In this document: positions 22,796 through 34,060 of the stretch, piece after piece
Numbering within the stretch: the stretch's first letter is position 1
How the letters are laid out: every line of letters starts with the position of its first letter
Source: Gongronella butleri
Lineage: Eukaryota; Mucoromycota; Mucoromycetes; Mucorales; Cunninghamellaceae
Direction of reading: 5' to 3'
Assembly: GCA_025201375.1 (NCBI GenBank)
Contig: JAIWZP010000001.1
Location: forward strand, 1,164,501 to 1,228,500
DNA length: 64,000 nt
Position numbers and translations under genes: made by a program
The notes under the pieces: generated by a model
What the model was told of the DNA's origin: nothing
Databases searched by the model: none
What the model saw: the letters and a program-made list of their open reading frames with translations, nothing else

Positions 22796-23993
22796 ATGTC
22801 GTCTCACCAAGGTCAAGACGTTGAAGCCAAATACGACGTCACGCCCGCAGCCGTGCCCCCTCCCCCCGTCGCGCCCACAACCATCGGCAATCCCGGGCCA
22901 CTCGGCCTCTCTGCGTATGTGAATTTCATTGTGAACAAAAAGAATTGAGATTGGCTAACACGCGCCCCATAGCTTTGCTTTGACGACTTTTGTCCTGTCG
23001 CTTCATAATGCCGGTGCCGGTCTTGCTCCTACATCGCCGCACGGCGTCGTCACCGGCTTGGCCGTCTTTTATGGTGGTCTTGTGCAGGTAAAAAAAAAAT
23101 ATGAGAGAGAGAGAGAGGATTTGGACGGCTGCAAAAGAGCCAAAATTGTGGTGGAGCCGATGAAGGAAGCGCGTATGTGCGTGTTTCAAGTGAGCCGAGA
23201 TCTCAACCGGTTTTTTTTTTCTTCTTGCGCTTGCAGCTGCTGGCCGGCATGTGGGAATTCCGCACTGGCAACACATTCGGCGCGACCGCATTCTCCAGCT
23301 ATGGTGGCTTTTGGCTTTCGTTTGGTGCCATCTTCATCCCTGGCTTTGGCATTGTGACAAGCTACAATGGTGACACGGTCACGCTCAACCAGTCGCTGGG
23401 CTTTTATCTTTTGGGATGGACCATCCTCACGTAAAGATTGTGGCAAAAAAAAAATGGCGCGCGAAAATGCAAAATAGGGGGTGGTGACCAGAGCGCTCAT
23501 CCCTTTTTTTTTTTCATTGTCTTGTGGTCAATTCTCGTCATTTACAGGGTAAGTCCATTTTTTCATTGTTCCCTTCTTGTGCCCGCCAATGGGGACAAAG
23601 AGGCCGCGTTTCTCATTCTTTCTCCCCTAATTTAAATTTTATAGGGTATCTTCTTGATTGCCTCGCACCGCTCTTCCGTGGGTCTTGTCTCGCTGTTCTT
23701 CTTTTTGTTTGTGACCTTTATCCTGCTGACCGCTGGCAAGTTTAACAACAATTTGACCGCGCAAGTCGCTGGTGGTGCCTTTGGAGTTGTCACGGCCGTG
23801 ATTGCTTGGTACAATGCGCTCTCTGGCCTGCTCACCAAGGAATCCTCCCACTTTTTGCTGCCTGTAAGCACCAAAAAAAAAAGCACACCTTACCTTTTTT
23901 TTTTATCACTTGAGAAAATTGAAATTGACTTAATTTTTCTTTTTTTTTTTTTTTTTTTTTTTTTTTGTGCGCCAGGTTGGCCGCTTGAACTAA
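22796..23993 (+). CDS. GPR1/FUN34/YaaH family acetate/ammonium transporter A
   Basis: This is a six-TM plasma-membrane protein of the family that moves acetate/succinate or exports ammonium. Exons 22796-22914, 22973-23087, 23237-23430, a single base at 23548, 23645-23863 and 23976-23993 total 666 nt, giving 221 residues. The signature NPGPLGL is at 32-38, followed by LHNAGAGLAPTSPHG and the conserved GMWEFRTGNTFGAT block. The 1-nt exon is needed: splicing 23430 directly to 23645 shifts frame and reaches TGA within four codons, while adding one G restores TGIFLIASHR, which aligns with TALLLIACHR of paralog B. Genes B and C follow on the same strand. If the micro-exon is not used, this copy would be a pseudogene. 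Confidence 0.85.
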
Positions 23994-26126
23994 ACGGGTG
24001 GTGATGCATTCCTTGTCGCTGCAGCCTTTCCCTTGCAGCCATGAGCCCCTGCTTGTCGTCCCAATTCCCTTTTTTCCCTTTCCTGTTATAATACGTACAC
24101 CTTATTTTCCCCTCTGTTTGTTCTTGCTTTTTACACCCTGGTCGTGCATGGCCAATGGTGACAATTTCTAATTGACCTCACTGAAAAAAATAAAAAAAGC
24201 TTGCTTCATCTTTTGACTGCTCGTTGTTTGGACAATGACAAGATGCAAATGCTCCGAATTCGTGATATCATACAGTATCTCGTCCTGGAGCATGATCCGC
24301 GGCAAGGAATAGAGCAAGACGAGGACCTGCAGATCATGCCCGTGGACGCGCATGATCTGCATTTGCCGGCAAACCCGGTGCAGTGCCACCACGGTTGTGT
24401 GTGTTTTTTTCTTCTTTTTTTGGAGTCAATTCCCCACAAAAGCACGTTCAAACGCGATGATGATGGCGTGCACGCGCATCTCGACGCGTGCTTCCTGTTC
24501 ATATAAACGAGAGGGCTGCCAAGAACTTACGGGGCATTGGTGCAATGGATCATGGAAAGCCAAAGAGGGGCGAATAGGGGGAAAGAAGCCATATTGGCTC
24601 CCTCCTTTCAGGTTGACAACCTCCTTTTTTTCTTCTTTTTCTTGTTTGTTACCTCAACGACGAGGACTTCTTGTTGTGTTGGTTTTTTTTTTATTTTTAG
24701 GTTTGCAGTGTCTCCCCCTTTTTTCGTTTTTTTTTTTTTTTTGTATCACGCATGCTGCAAAAAAGGGGGAGAGGACGCCCACGCTACGTGACACAAGACC
24801 AAGCTGCATGAAGAGCGGATATGGGAATGGATCGCCAGAGTGTGTGGAAGCTGCGAGCCGCCATGCAATGCGTGAATTTGCCCAAACGACTGTTGCCATC
24901 ATCCCGTTTCTCCTTGCAAAAAGTAAGGAGCCACGTTTAATGGGTGAGTGAGCCATTTAAACTTTCCAATGCCGCGCGCCCTGGCTAAAAGCGAGGGGAG
25001 GCCCAGCCCTCAATGGCCAATGGTGGAGAAAAAAAATTGAAACACGAGTCGGGTCTCCACAAATTCGCACTTCGTGATGGAAATCACACTCGTGGTTTTG
25101 TTTTTGCCCGTTTTGCAATTCATGAAACTTCTTTTGATCTTCCCAATGATGCTTTTGAGAGGTGTCCGTCTTTTTAAGAAAAAAAAAAAGAAAACATGCT
25201 CAACTGAGCCCATCTGCACCTTGCTCCCCTTGACAGATCCACCCCTTTTCGTCGCCCCCTTCCGTGCGAGACAAGCAAGTCCTTGTGTAATCTTGCTATG
25301 CCCATTCCGTAAGAGCCATGTGGGATGGCTTCTCATGAAAGCACATTCCTTATCCAATTTGGAAAACGCGCAAAGATCAAACCTGGCCGGTTTTTTTCTT
25401 GGTCGTCGCACAACCATCCACACTCGGACCTGTCAAAGGGGAACCCAAAAGATGGAAACAGGTCGCCGTCCGCAATTTATCATACAAACCAATTAACATG
25501 AAAAAAAGAGGGAGAAGCATTGAGAAGTCCCTTTTTCCGTGTCCTTGCTGCACCTGTGTAAGCTGCAGCGGGCGAAATGGATATCCCATTGCTCCAAATT
25601 CATTTTAGCGCCGAGGGCGAGTGTGCTGTTGTTCTTGTTCTCCTTCATTTCTGCCCCAATTACATCAAGTAGGAGATTTTAAAGCGGGGAGCAAAGAACG
25701 GGAAAAAAAAAAGAGAGAGAGAGGGCTTGGTGCATCCAATTGCATTGAGTGTACCACCCACCCATCCGCCCACTCTCCTTTGTCGATCCCCTTATTCTTG
25801 TCAGATTCGCACACACACATTTTCAAAAGCAGGGCCAAATCCACTTTGCTTCTTTTCCAATGCACTGGCATCCTGAGAAAAAAAAAATGTCTAAAATGGG
25901 AATCGTGCCAGGCGCACGCAACCCTTTTATTTTATTCAAAGCGCGTCCTTGCACACACAAACACACGCGCTTGGTCCTTTGGAAATTCGCCAATTCTCCT
26001 TTTTGCTTCTCCCTACTCTATTAAATCATATAAAAGGCCATTGGATCAAAATGGCATCAAGACACATTGCTCTTTTTTCATTCTTTCTTTCTCCAATTGC
26101 TCTTTAATTGACACAATATACACACA
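23994..26126. other. Intergenic, between transporters A and B
   Basis: No firm gene is present. On the minus strand two short open segments near 24174-24390 and 24440-24500 have protein-like composition (e.g. LQVLVLLYSLPRIM and VEMRVHAIIIAFE), with a GTAAGT donor near 24532. They could belong to a small unrecognised gene, but I could not build a continuous frame. Bases 25700-26028 are the upstream region of gene B. Confidence 0.4.
26029..26035 (+). promoter_or_regulatory. TATA box of GPR1-like gene B
   Basis: TATAAAA lies 98 bases upstream of the ATG at 26127. Spacing is nearly identical to gene A (102 bases), so the core promoter was probably duplicated with the gene. Confidence 0.65.
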
Positions 26127-27094
26127 ATGGCTTCGGAAGGACACGACATTGAATCCAAATACCAAGTGACCTCGCACGCATCTGCTCCCCCACCTGTGAC
26201 TCCAGTCATCGTGGCCAACCCGGGACCTCTCGGTCTGTCGGCGTACGTAGCAAGGACAGAGAGAGAGAATGGCGCGAAAAAAAAGGAAAAACAGAGAAAA
26301 ACGAAAAATAACACGAAAAAAAAGCCCGCTGACACGTCTCAATGCCTTTTTAGATTCGCCTTGACGACCTTTGTCTTGTCTCTGCACAATGCTGGTGCCG
26401 GTCTTGCTCCTACATCGCCCCACGGCGTCGTCACCGGCCTTGCTTTGTTCTATGGCGGTCTTGCCCAGGTAGGCTTTTTTTTTTGCGGAATTAGGGGGGA
26501 ATGGACAGTGGAGGTCAAAACGCCACAGCCGGATCGCGTCCCGACGCGTCATAGCACATGATCTGACGCGTTTTTCTATTTTTTTTAGGTGCTGGCGGGC
26601 ATGTGGGAGTTCCGCACAGGCAATGCGTTTGGTGCGACGGCGTTTACGAGTTATGGCGGTTTTTGGTTGTCGTTTGCGTGTATCTTTATTCCCGGCACGG
26701 GCATCTTGGCGAGCTATGGCAGTGATGTGGCGACGCTGAACAAGTCAATTGGCTACTACCTGCTCGGATGGACCATTTTCACCGCTTTGCTTCTGATTGC
26801 TTGCCATCGTTCCAACGTCGGCATTGTTGCCCTATTCTTCATGCTTCTCATCACCTTTGTGCTGTTGACTGCTGCCAAATTCAACGGCAGCATCGTCACA
26901 CAGCAGGCCGGCGGTGTCTTTGGTGTCGTGACCGCCTTCATTGCCTGGTACAATGCACTTGCAGGCCTGCTCACCAAGGAAAGCTCCTTCTTCACTCTGC
27001 CCGTAAGAAACAAAAAAAAAAAAAAAAACTGGTTATGCCGCGTGACAATGACGCTCATCCACGCTTTTTACAATAGATTGGCCCCCTTTCCTAA
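26127..27094 (+). CDS. GPR1/FUN34/YaaH family acetate/ammonium transporter B
   Basis: Four exons (26127-26242, 26354-26468, 26589-27002, 27077-27094) total 663 nt, giving 220 residues. NPGPLGL is at 31-37, then the same LHNAGAGLAPTSPHGVVTGL block as gene A, GMWEFRTGNAFGAT, and a terminal mini-exon encoding IGPLS. Introns 1, 2 and the last one fall at the same places as in gene A, but the region interrupted twice in A is a single exon here. Sequence similarity marks A and B as the closest pair. The substrate (acetate, other short monocarboxylates or ammonium) cannot be decided from sequence. Confidence 0.9.
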
Positions 27095-28630
27095 ACATGG
27101 GATCGGCCACAGGCCACTTTTTTTTTTAAGAGTTTTGCGATTTTTTCGTTCTTTGTTATCGATACTTTACCTAAAAATAATAATAAATTGCTATTACAAG
27201 TCCTGAAGAAAGCAGCCTTGGCAAAAGGGTCATGCGACATGGCGCCAATGGCATATGATATTAAAAATGGGCGCGGAACGCAATGGCCACCGTGTTTGGC
27301 TACCAAGTAGCTTTTTGTGCCACCAAGAGAGAAATACAGTAAAAAAAAATCAAAAGGGCAGGCCGCGACCTCGGGAAATTTTAGAATGCTGAGATGGCCC
27401 TGGGAAGGGCATGGGGCCAGACGCTGGCTCAATTTCAAGAAAATGCCTGAAAAAAAGCCGCCAGCGCGTGCTTTGTGTCCATGGCACAGTGTTCTTCGCA
27501 TGCTGTGGACTACCACAACGCGCAAAAGCTTACCGAAAGCTGTGAGCCTTGCATTTGCACTGCGAGTCTGCGACAAATGCTCCATTTTGACTTTAATGCC
27601 AAAATATAGCAAAATTCACTGTCGTGGTCGTCCTTGCAAAGCGTTAGTGTCGTCCCAAGCGACCATCTGCCCCTTGTTTCATGTGCTACTTATTTTTTTT
27701 TATTATTGCTAGCCGCATATAGACACAATGATCGATTGCAGAAAAAAAAGACTATCTTGACGATGCGTGAGGTCCGACGGGTCTGATCGCACGATCACGC
27801 GAAGCAGTGGCATCGTCGCATTGCAAGCCACACCAGCGTCTTCTCTTTTCCCAAAACCAAGAAAAAAAATTATCTTTTGCATCCAGCGTGTTTCATTGGC
27901 ACCAAAAATCAGTGTCCGTGGTACAGGCACACATCTTGCATTGACTTTTTTATACTTCTTGCGCTTTTTTAAGCGGCTGCCATTGGTGTGGATTACAAAA
28001 AAAGGATCTCCCCACGGCCTTCTCCGCATCCGAAGAACTCCGTCGGTGTCGCAAATGAATTTTTTTTTTGGTTCATTTGGCTCTTTTGGCTCTTTTGGCT
28101 CTTTCGGCCCTTGGGAACCCGCAGGCAGGTGGACGCAAAGCGACGCGTCCATGGTCGCGTGTGTAAATAGACTGGAAAAGGGCACAATTATAGCATGTAT
28201 TTCCATGGCGACCCTTGCAAAATTTTTTGGCTAAAAAGGTCGACGATCTGGAAGCATAAAAAAAAAAGAACGGACCCCACTTGCTTAAAAAGGCAGCGGG
28301 ATTGGCGCGCCGCGTTGAAAGTCGCACCAACCATGCCTTTACAGGATCCAAAAATATGCCATTTGTGCCATCGAGTGTATATTTGCAAAAAATCAAAGTA
28401 GCCAGCTCATAAAAAGCCTGCCCAACCCCTCATCCCCACACTCACGCGCATCCTCGCGCTAAAGAGGTCCACCTATATAAAGGGATTGCCCCAATTCCAA
28501 GCTCAAGTGTTCCTTTTTTTTTTCTTTTTCCCTCATCCCCCCTTGGTTTTGGCGTCCCATCCCCACTTTTATACCCCATTCCTATCATCCCGCTTGGCAA
28601 CAAAAAACAAAAAAAAAAAGATACAGAACC
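27095..28630. other. Intergenic, between transporters B and C
   Basis: No gene was recognised. A short plus-strand tandem of TTTGGCTCTT-like 10-mers (four imperfect copies) lies at about 28071-28112. Bases 28474-28630 hold the TATA box and leader of gene C. Confidence 0.5.
28474..28482 (+). promoter_or_regulatory. TATA box of GPR1-like gene C
   Basis: TATATAAAG is 157 bases upstream of the ATG at 28631 and is followed by a pyrimidine-rich leader, as in genes A and B but with longer spacing. Confidence 0.6.
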
Positions 28631-29471
28631 ATGTCTATGGAAACCCTCGAGGCAAATCGGGACTCTTGCATCTATGACAAGGTCCCAGAGACCCCTGTGC
28701 CCGTGCAATTGCCGCCCCCCGTTGGCCAGGTCATGGCCAATCCTGCGCCGCTCGGCCTCTTTGGCTTCTCCATTAGCAACCTGATCTTGTCTTTGCATCT
28801 CATGGGCATTGGTGTCGACGCCAACGGTCCGCAGGACATCATGGTCAGCGTCTCTATATTCTATGGCGGCCTCTGCCAGGTAAAAACCACATTTGTAACT
28901 CAATTGCGATGCTTGCCGCGTCGTTCAATGCCCGTCATCGCCTATTCTATTCCGGCGTCTCTCTTTAAAACGCGAAGATCTGATGCCTTTGTCTCGTTTT
29001 TTTGTCTTGCTTTTTTTTTTTTTTTTTGAATAGATGCTGACAGGCATGTGGGAGTTCCGCACCGGCAACACGTTTGGTGCGACGACGTTCACGAGCTATG
29101 GCGCGTATTGGCTGTCGTACGGCTATATTTTCCTGCCGAGCTCCAACATCATCGACGGCTACGGCGGCAGCAACACGACACAATTCAACCACTCATTGGG
29201 CCTGTTTATGGGTGCGTGGGCGGCATTCACGTTCCTCATGCTGATCGCCGCGCACAGGTCGTGCGCGACCCTTGTCGCCCAATTCTTCATGCTGTTCCTC
29301 ACATACGTGTTGTCCGCCGCGTATCGCTTCAATGTCACCAGCTCGTCAACCAACATGGCCAGCGGCGTGTGCGGCTTCATCACCGCATTGCTCGGCCTCT
29401 ACAACGCCATGGCAGGCATGCTCACACCGCTCAATTCCTTCTTCATCCTACCGATCGGCAGACTGCCTTGA
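28631..29471 (+). CDS. GPR1/FUN34/YaaH family acetate/ammonium transporter C
   Basis: Two exons (28631-28879, 29034-29471) total 687 nt, giving 228 residues. The N-terminal tail is longer and different from A and B. The canonical NPAPLGL is at 37-43, then GMWEFRTGNTFGATTF, and the end ILPIGRLP corresponds to the separate last mini-exon of A and B. Only the intron after the GGLCQ block is shared with A and B. It is more diverged than the A/B pair, including the TM1-TM2 loop (GIGVDANGPQD instead of GAGLAPTSPHG), so it may have a different substrate or regulation. A polyadenylation-like AATAAA lies at ~29580. Confidence 0.9.
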
Positions 29472-29689
29472 AAAAAAAAAAAGTGCACTCCCGCCATTGT
29501 CATTGTATTTTTCTTATCTGCTGCCTTGCAAAAAAATATCCCCCTCCGTCATTTCATGTCATTTTAAGCATAACCATTTCAATAAAAAAAAAAGAGCAAA
29601 TCTCTTGTATCGTTTAATTGCCTCAAAACAACATTTTATGAAATTTTCACCGCAGTCTTGACGCGCCATTCAAGCTTATGATATGATAT

Positions 29690-30103
29690 TTGGCGGTACA
29701 AAAAAAAAAAAAAGACAACGGGTGCGCTTTAGATCTTGAACGCTTTCATGAGCTACATAATGCCCAAATTGAATTAATTCACAATTTCTGGCGTTACAAT
29801 CGCTCGATCTCTGTCAAGCTTGATTTGATATCTTTGAATTATTGGGTCAATCATCATCAAGGGCAAATTTTGGGTCCCTTGGTAGATAGTTTTTCAAAAA
29901 GGAACAGCTTTGATGTTTTAATGGCTCTTTTCGGTGATTTGTCGACAATGACAAAGTCGATCGACGCGCGACCGGTCTCGATGGAAAGAGCTGTCCAAGG
30001 CGGTAACAGCCTGCTGGCCGATGAAAGCGATTCTGCCAAAAGACTTAGTGAGCTGGGCTGTAAAAGTACGCTTTTTCCTTTCTCATATGAGATGACACAA
30101 TAA
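29690..30103 (+). CDS. Hypothetical protein, doubtful
   Basis: This is an uninterrupted ATG-to-stop frame of 137 codons with mixed, protein-like composition after a Lys run at the start (LDLERFHELHNAQIELIHNF, DVLMALFGDLSTM). I recognise no family. It sits directly before a dispersed repeat, so it may be a remnant of an element rather than a host gene. A 132-codon antisense frame overlaps it, which weakens the case. Confidence 0.25.
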   Translation: MAVQKKKKDNGCALDLERFHELHNAQIELIHNFWRYNRSISVKLDLISLNYWVNHHQGQILGPLVDSFSKRNSFDVLMALFGDLSTMTKSIDARPVSMERAVQGGNSLLADESDSAKRLSELGCKSTLFPFSYEMTQ

Positions 30104-30339
30104 TGGACTGGACAAAGACCAAGCAAAACGCGCCATAGTGGAATCGCAGGGTCAGCCCGTCCACTAGGTCGAATTGTGAATACTTTGGGCAAGTTGTTTC
30201 TAGAGGAGTTTATATAACGATTTGCTTTGACGCAATACGATCTATCACTCTTCAACCAGACGTCGCAGTGCCCTGAAACGCCTCACATTGCGAAGAGAAA
30301 ATCTGGAAACACTAAACATGATTGAGCTTGCAGGTGCCA

Positions 30340-31020
30340 AAAGTGATTGGGGGTGCGCCACATGCAAATCAAAAAATAAGCCTGGGCGAGCTCTCAAACC
30401 AAAATTGAAAAATCAGGTCTCCAGAATTGTGCCAAACTTACACACGTGAGACATGTAACGGAAAAACCACGAAAAATGTCAAAAAAGTGGGAGGTCTATT
30501 TGTTCCGTGACAAGCAATGTGCGATTTTAGGTTAAACTTTACATGCAAATTGCACGGGAAAACGCGTCCATAGAGCCGCACCAACGCGTCCACCAGCAAA
30601 TGACACGTCAGATGTATGGAGTTGATGCAAAATGCCGAGCAGGAATAAGCAAACTGACGCGCATTTACGACGCGTCAAAAATCATAATAGACTTTGCTGC
30701 GCGTTTGTTTCGCTAGGACGCTTATTTTCCACTGATCATGGACATTCACATACGCGCCTTCGCATGCTCTTTCCAGTGGTACAAGTTTCGAGGCGCTGCA
30801 GCAACTCAACGTCGAGTTGACCTTGGGCCGAAAATTTAACGAAAAACGCATTTAACGTCGAGACTAGCCAACGGACTTCCGTTTTTTATTGCATTTTCCC
30901 AGGTAAATGCAATGTATCCACCTAATGATGTGAATGGCGTGGCAATCTGAGGACTTAAATTTCGTGATTTTCCGCGGGTCGACTGCACCCCTTGGAAATA
31001 TCTCAATTTTCAAAAATGGG
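30340..31020. repeat. Dispersed degenerate repeat, copy B
   Basis: Same orientation as, and colinear with, copy A at ~14720-15480. The best-conserved core is 30521-30559. The two copies flank nothing in common, so they look like independent insertions or relics of a family present elsewhere in the genome. Confidence 0.65.
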
Positions 31021-31184
31021 CATTTGCTCGCCATCCAACGGCCGCAGCGTCCTGTAGGTGGGTTCATTCGAACGAGAGAGCTGCATTCGGTGATGCAGGC
31101 TTAAAAGATGAAGGAAAACAAGGCTGAACGGTCTACTTTGGACAAACACCTTTTTATTTACTGAAAAAAACGCGATTGCAGGCA

Positions 31185-33509
31185 CTAGACGAAGCGCTCA
31201 AGAAGCGACATGACGTGACTCTTTTGCGGTGGCGGCGATTTCACGGGCGGTGAGACCACTGGCGCCGCTTCAATTGGCAATTTGGCCGCAGGCGCGTCGT
31301 TTAAAGGCGCGTCTTGCTTTTCAATGGGCGTGTCCGAGCCATTGTTTTCGGGTGGCGAAGGCGGCGCGACTTCCTTGGCTTTTTCTGGCTCATTCTTTTG
31401 CTCCTGCAGTTGGTCTGACGGGGTTTCAGGCTCCTCTCGCTGCACTTTGGTCTGCACGGCCTATAATTTGATGGTTTATATTTTCTTTTTCATGTTTTTT
31501 TTCATGTTTTTATACCTTTCGAGCGCCGGCTGTCAATTGGGCAGGATCAAGGGAAAGTCGCTTTTCGACCTGACGCGTCGTGGCGCGTGTCGCCGGAGGA
31601 GGCGATGGTGCATCGGAAGAAAAGTGCTTTCGTCGACGCTCGAGCTTGAGTGTGGTGGTGTAGCTGGCTTGTTTTGTGGTGTTGGTGGTGGTGGTGGTTG
31701 TAGGCGGTGTGGCTGTGGCGGGTGTGGCATTGTGTTGCTTGCGTGCGCTGGACTGCGTGGGTTGTGTGAGGCGTGCAATGAGACTGGTGCGCGTGGACGA
31801 TCTCTTTGGCGCTGGCACAGGCGAGCCCTGGCGGATGGTTGCTGCTGCTGCTGCTGCTGCTGGCGAGTCCTTGGCAGGCGTGGCGGGCGAGCGTGGACGC
31901 TCCTTGGCCGTCAAAGTGGCACGCGGACCCGCAACGCGTGGCGGTGGGCGCTGGGGCGGCGGGGTTTTGACGTCGTCGCGTTTTTTGGGTGTTGCCCGTG
32001 TCGCGATTCGCGTGGTGCCGGCGCCGGACGCGGTGCCACGCGTGTTTTCTTTGAGAGCATCCTTGGATGGCTTTTTGACGGCGGATTCAGGCACAGCAGG
32101 CGTGGTTGCCTTGACAGGCGCGGTCTTGGCGGCGGAAATGCGCTTGTCGGACTTTGGTGGCGGCTTTTTCACAGGCTTTGCCGATTGCTCTGTCTCTGAG
32201 GCGGGCGGCGTGATATCGTGCGGCGGCTGTGGCGAGTGCTCGGGCGAAAGCGACACGGAATTGGTGGTGTTTGTGGTGTTTGTGTCGATGGATGAGGGTT
32301 TGGGGGTTGGATCGGCATGGTCGGGGGTCGGCGGTTGAGGATGCACATCTTTTGAAGCTTTTGCTGCGTCATGCGATTCAATGCACACTAATTGGGGTTC
32401 TGCGACAAATTCGGGTGTTTCGCAAGCAGCTGGCGCCATAATTGCTGCGGAAACAGGTACAGCGGTCGTGGTCAAGGGCACGTCAGCGACGATAAACGAC
32501 GAAGACGGCGCCAATGGCTCGTTTGTCGCATTTTTCTCGGTCTCAATGCTACCCTTTTCGTTTTCAAGGTCCGGCTTGGTCGTCTCATTGATGTCCTGAG
32601 CTTGTTCGTGCTCGTCACAAGGAGTCTTGTCTGCACAGTCGTCGTGAGAAGGAGACATGGATGTATTGCATGCATCCAGCGCTTCATTGGCTGCTGAATG
32701 GCCTCCTTGATTGTTTGAGGAGGTAAACAATAAATCAATGTCGCGTCGCACATGGTCTGGCTGGCTTGCATACACGCTAAAAAAAAAAAAAAGATGAGAT
32801 TTAGTCAACAATCTTTCCTGTTTGTTCTTTTTTTTTCTGGTTGCAAACCTTTCAGGGTCAAGGATGCGCTTGGCTTTTTTCGTGGAATTTTGCGTATTCA
32901 GGAGGCCATGGAAGCTTGTTGCTGCATTGACCTTTTCAAGCAAGGCAATCACCACGGGATGGCTAAAATAAAATCAAGGGGAAATGAGAGCAAGCCTCAA
33001 TGTGGATCTGGGCCACCCACCCCGCCCCCCTCACTCTCCTCTCTCATGCCTTTTGACCTACTTTTGTGCATCCTGCTTCCATTCCGTGTACAATTTTTGA
33101 TGGTATGACTTGGTTTGCGCTTCGTCAAAGCTAAAAAGTGTGCTTATTTGTGCGTCACTGAGCTTGAGCGTGTGCTGTTGCTTCAATTGATATGCTTCCT
33201 TTTGTTGAAGGTTCGCGAGGGCTTGGTCGGCCGGCACGATGGATGACGAGAGTACAATGGCCACCACATGGTCGGCGGCATTCAATGTTGGCGACGCAAC
33301 ATCCACGATGGCGCTGCATGCGCCAGATTTGCCGAGGTCCAACGATGATGGCCTGCGGCGGCTTGCGAGCGACGACGCGTCATTGGATGACGCGGTGGGT
33401 TGCTCTACAAAAAAAAAAAAAAAAAAAAAAAAGTGAGACGCGTCGCGCGAGAAAAAGGACAAAAATAGGCCATTTTCATGATTTTGTTGTGCCTACCTTC
33501 TTTTGCCAT
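31185..33509 (-). CDS. Unrecognised Pro/Thr/Ala-rich basic protein
   Basis: Five exons (33497-33509, 33062-33404, 32849-32962, 31516-32776, 31185-31460) total 2,007 nt, giving 668 residues in one frame. The first ~190 residues look folded: a helical segment ending EWKQDAQNHPVVIALLEKV, then ILDPESVYASQPDHVRRDI. The remaining ~480 residues are low complexity: acidic/Ser-Thr first, then Pro/Ala/Thr/Lys-rich with many SP and TP dipeptides and basic clusters (RRRKHFSSDAPSPPP, SLIARLTQPTQSSARK), and a short helical C-terminus (MSLLERFV). The composition is like microtubule- or chromatin-associated scaffold proteins, but no domain is recognised and I assign no function. Repeated SP/TP sites suggest proline-directed phosphorylation (inference). 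Confidence 0.8.
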
Positions 33510-34060
33510 GGTGGATAACATGAAAAAAAAATCACACGGGTGTTGAAAAAAAAAATGAAAAAGAGGCGAGGCGAGGCGAGGCGACGGGGGAGGGAGAAAA
33601 GAAAGAAAACGGAAACAATGAACAAAAAGATGGAGGTGCCGCCCTTTTGAAGGATTGGCAGCTGTCTTAATTAGGCAACCACTAGATCATTGGCTGCATA
33701 AACAAAAATTACGAACGAGACGACGACAAACAAACGAGAAATGAGAGATGAAAAATCAATAAACAAAGCGATAGGCAACACAAATGGCAAAAATGGACCA
33801 TTTTTTAAGAACGTGCCCACATGGCATTCCATTGGACAGGTGACATTACCAAAGAAGCGCGTCAGGATAGGCTTTGGCATGGCGCGCGTAAACCAAAGAA
33901 AAGAGAAAAAGAGAAAAAAAGAAGGAAAAGGTAAAAAGGGACGCAATGGCGCGAAATTTTAGTAGTACAAAATGGCAATGGTACAAGGAAATGAGAGAAA
34001 GAAAGTAACGTGGCTAAATAATTATATACAGGGTAAAAAGGTATGGGAGAGAGACAAGGT
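33510..34060. other. Intergenic, 3' of DUR3
   Basis: A tandem GAGGC pentanucleotide repeat (about 33563-33584) lies just upstream of the unrecognised Pro-rich gene. The rest is purine-rich and probably 3' UTR of DUR3. No gene is seen. Confidence 0.5.

Larger units (their letters stand above)
29472..31184. other. Intergenic with repeat copy B and one unexplained ORF
   Basis: A polyadenylation-like signal of gene C lies near 29580. A 137-codon plus ORF starts at 29690, and the second copy of the dispersed repeat occupies ~30340-31020. No other gene was recognised. Confidence 0.5.

Noticed and set aside
24533..24560. tRNA-like start GGGGCATTGGTGCAATGG
   Set aside because: No cloverleaf, anticodon arm or T-loop GTTCRANNC follows within 80 bases.
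28071..28112. Short tandem TTTGGCTCTT units as a CRISPR-like or regulatory array
   Set aside because: Four imperfect adjacent 10-mers without spacers, in a eukaryotic intergenic region. This is a simple minisatellite.
31282..32199. 305-codon Cys/Gly/Arg-rich plus ORF
   Set aside because: Antisense to the Pro/Thr/Ala exon of the minus-strand gene. Its composition is the mirror of that exon and no domain is seen.
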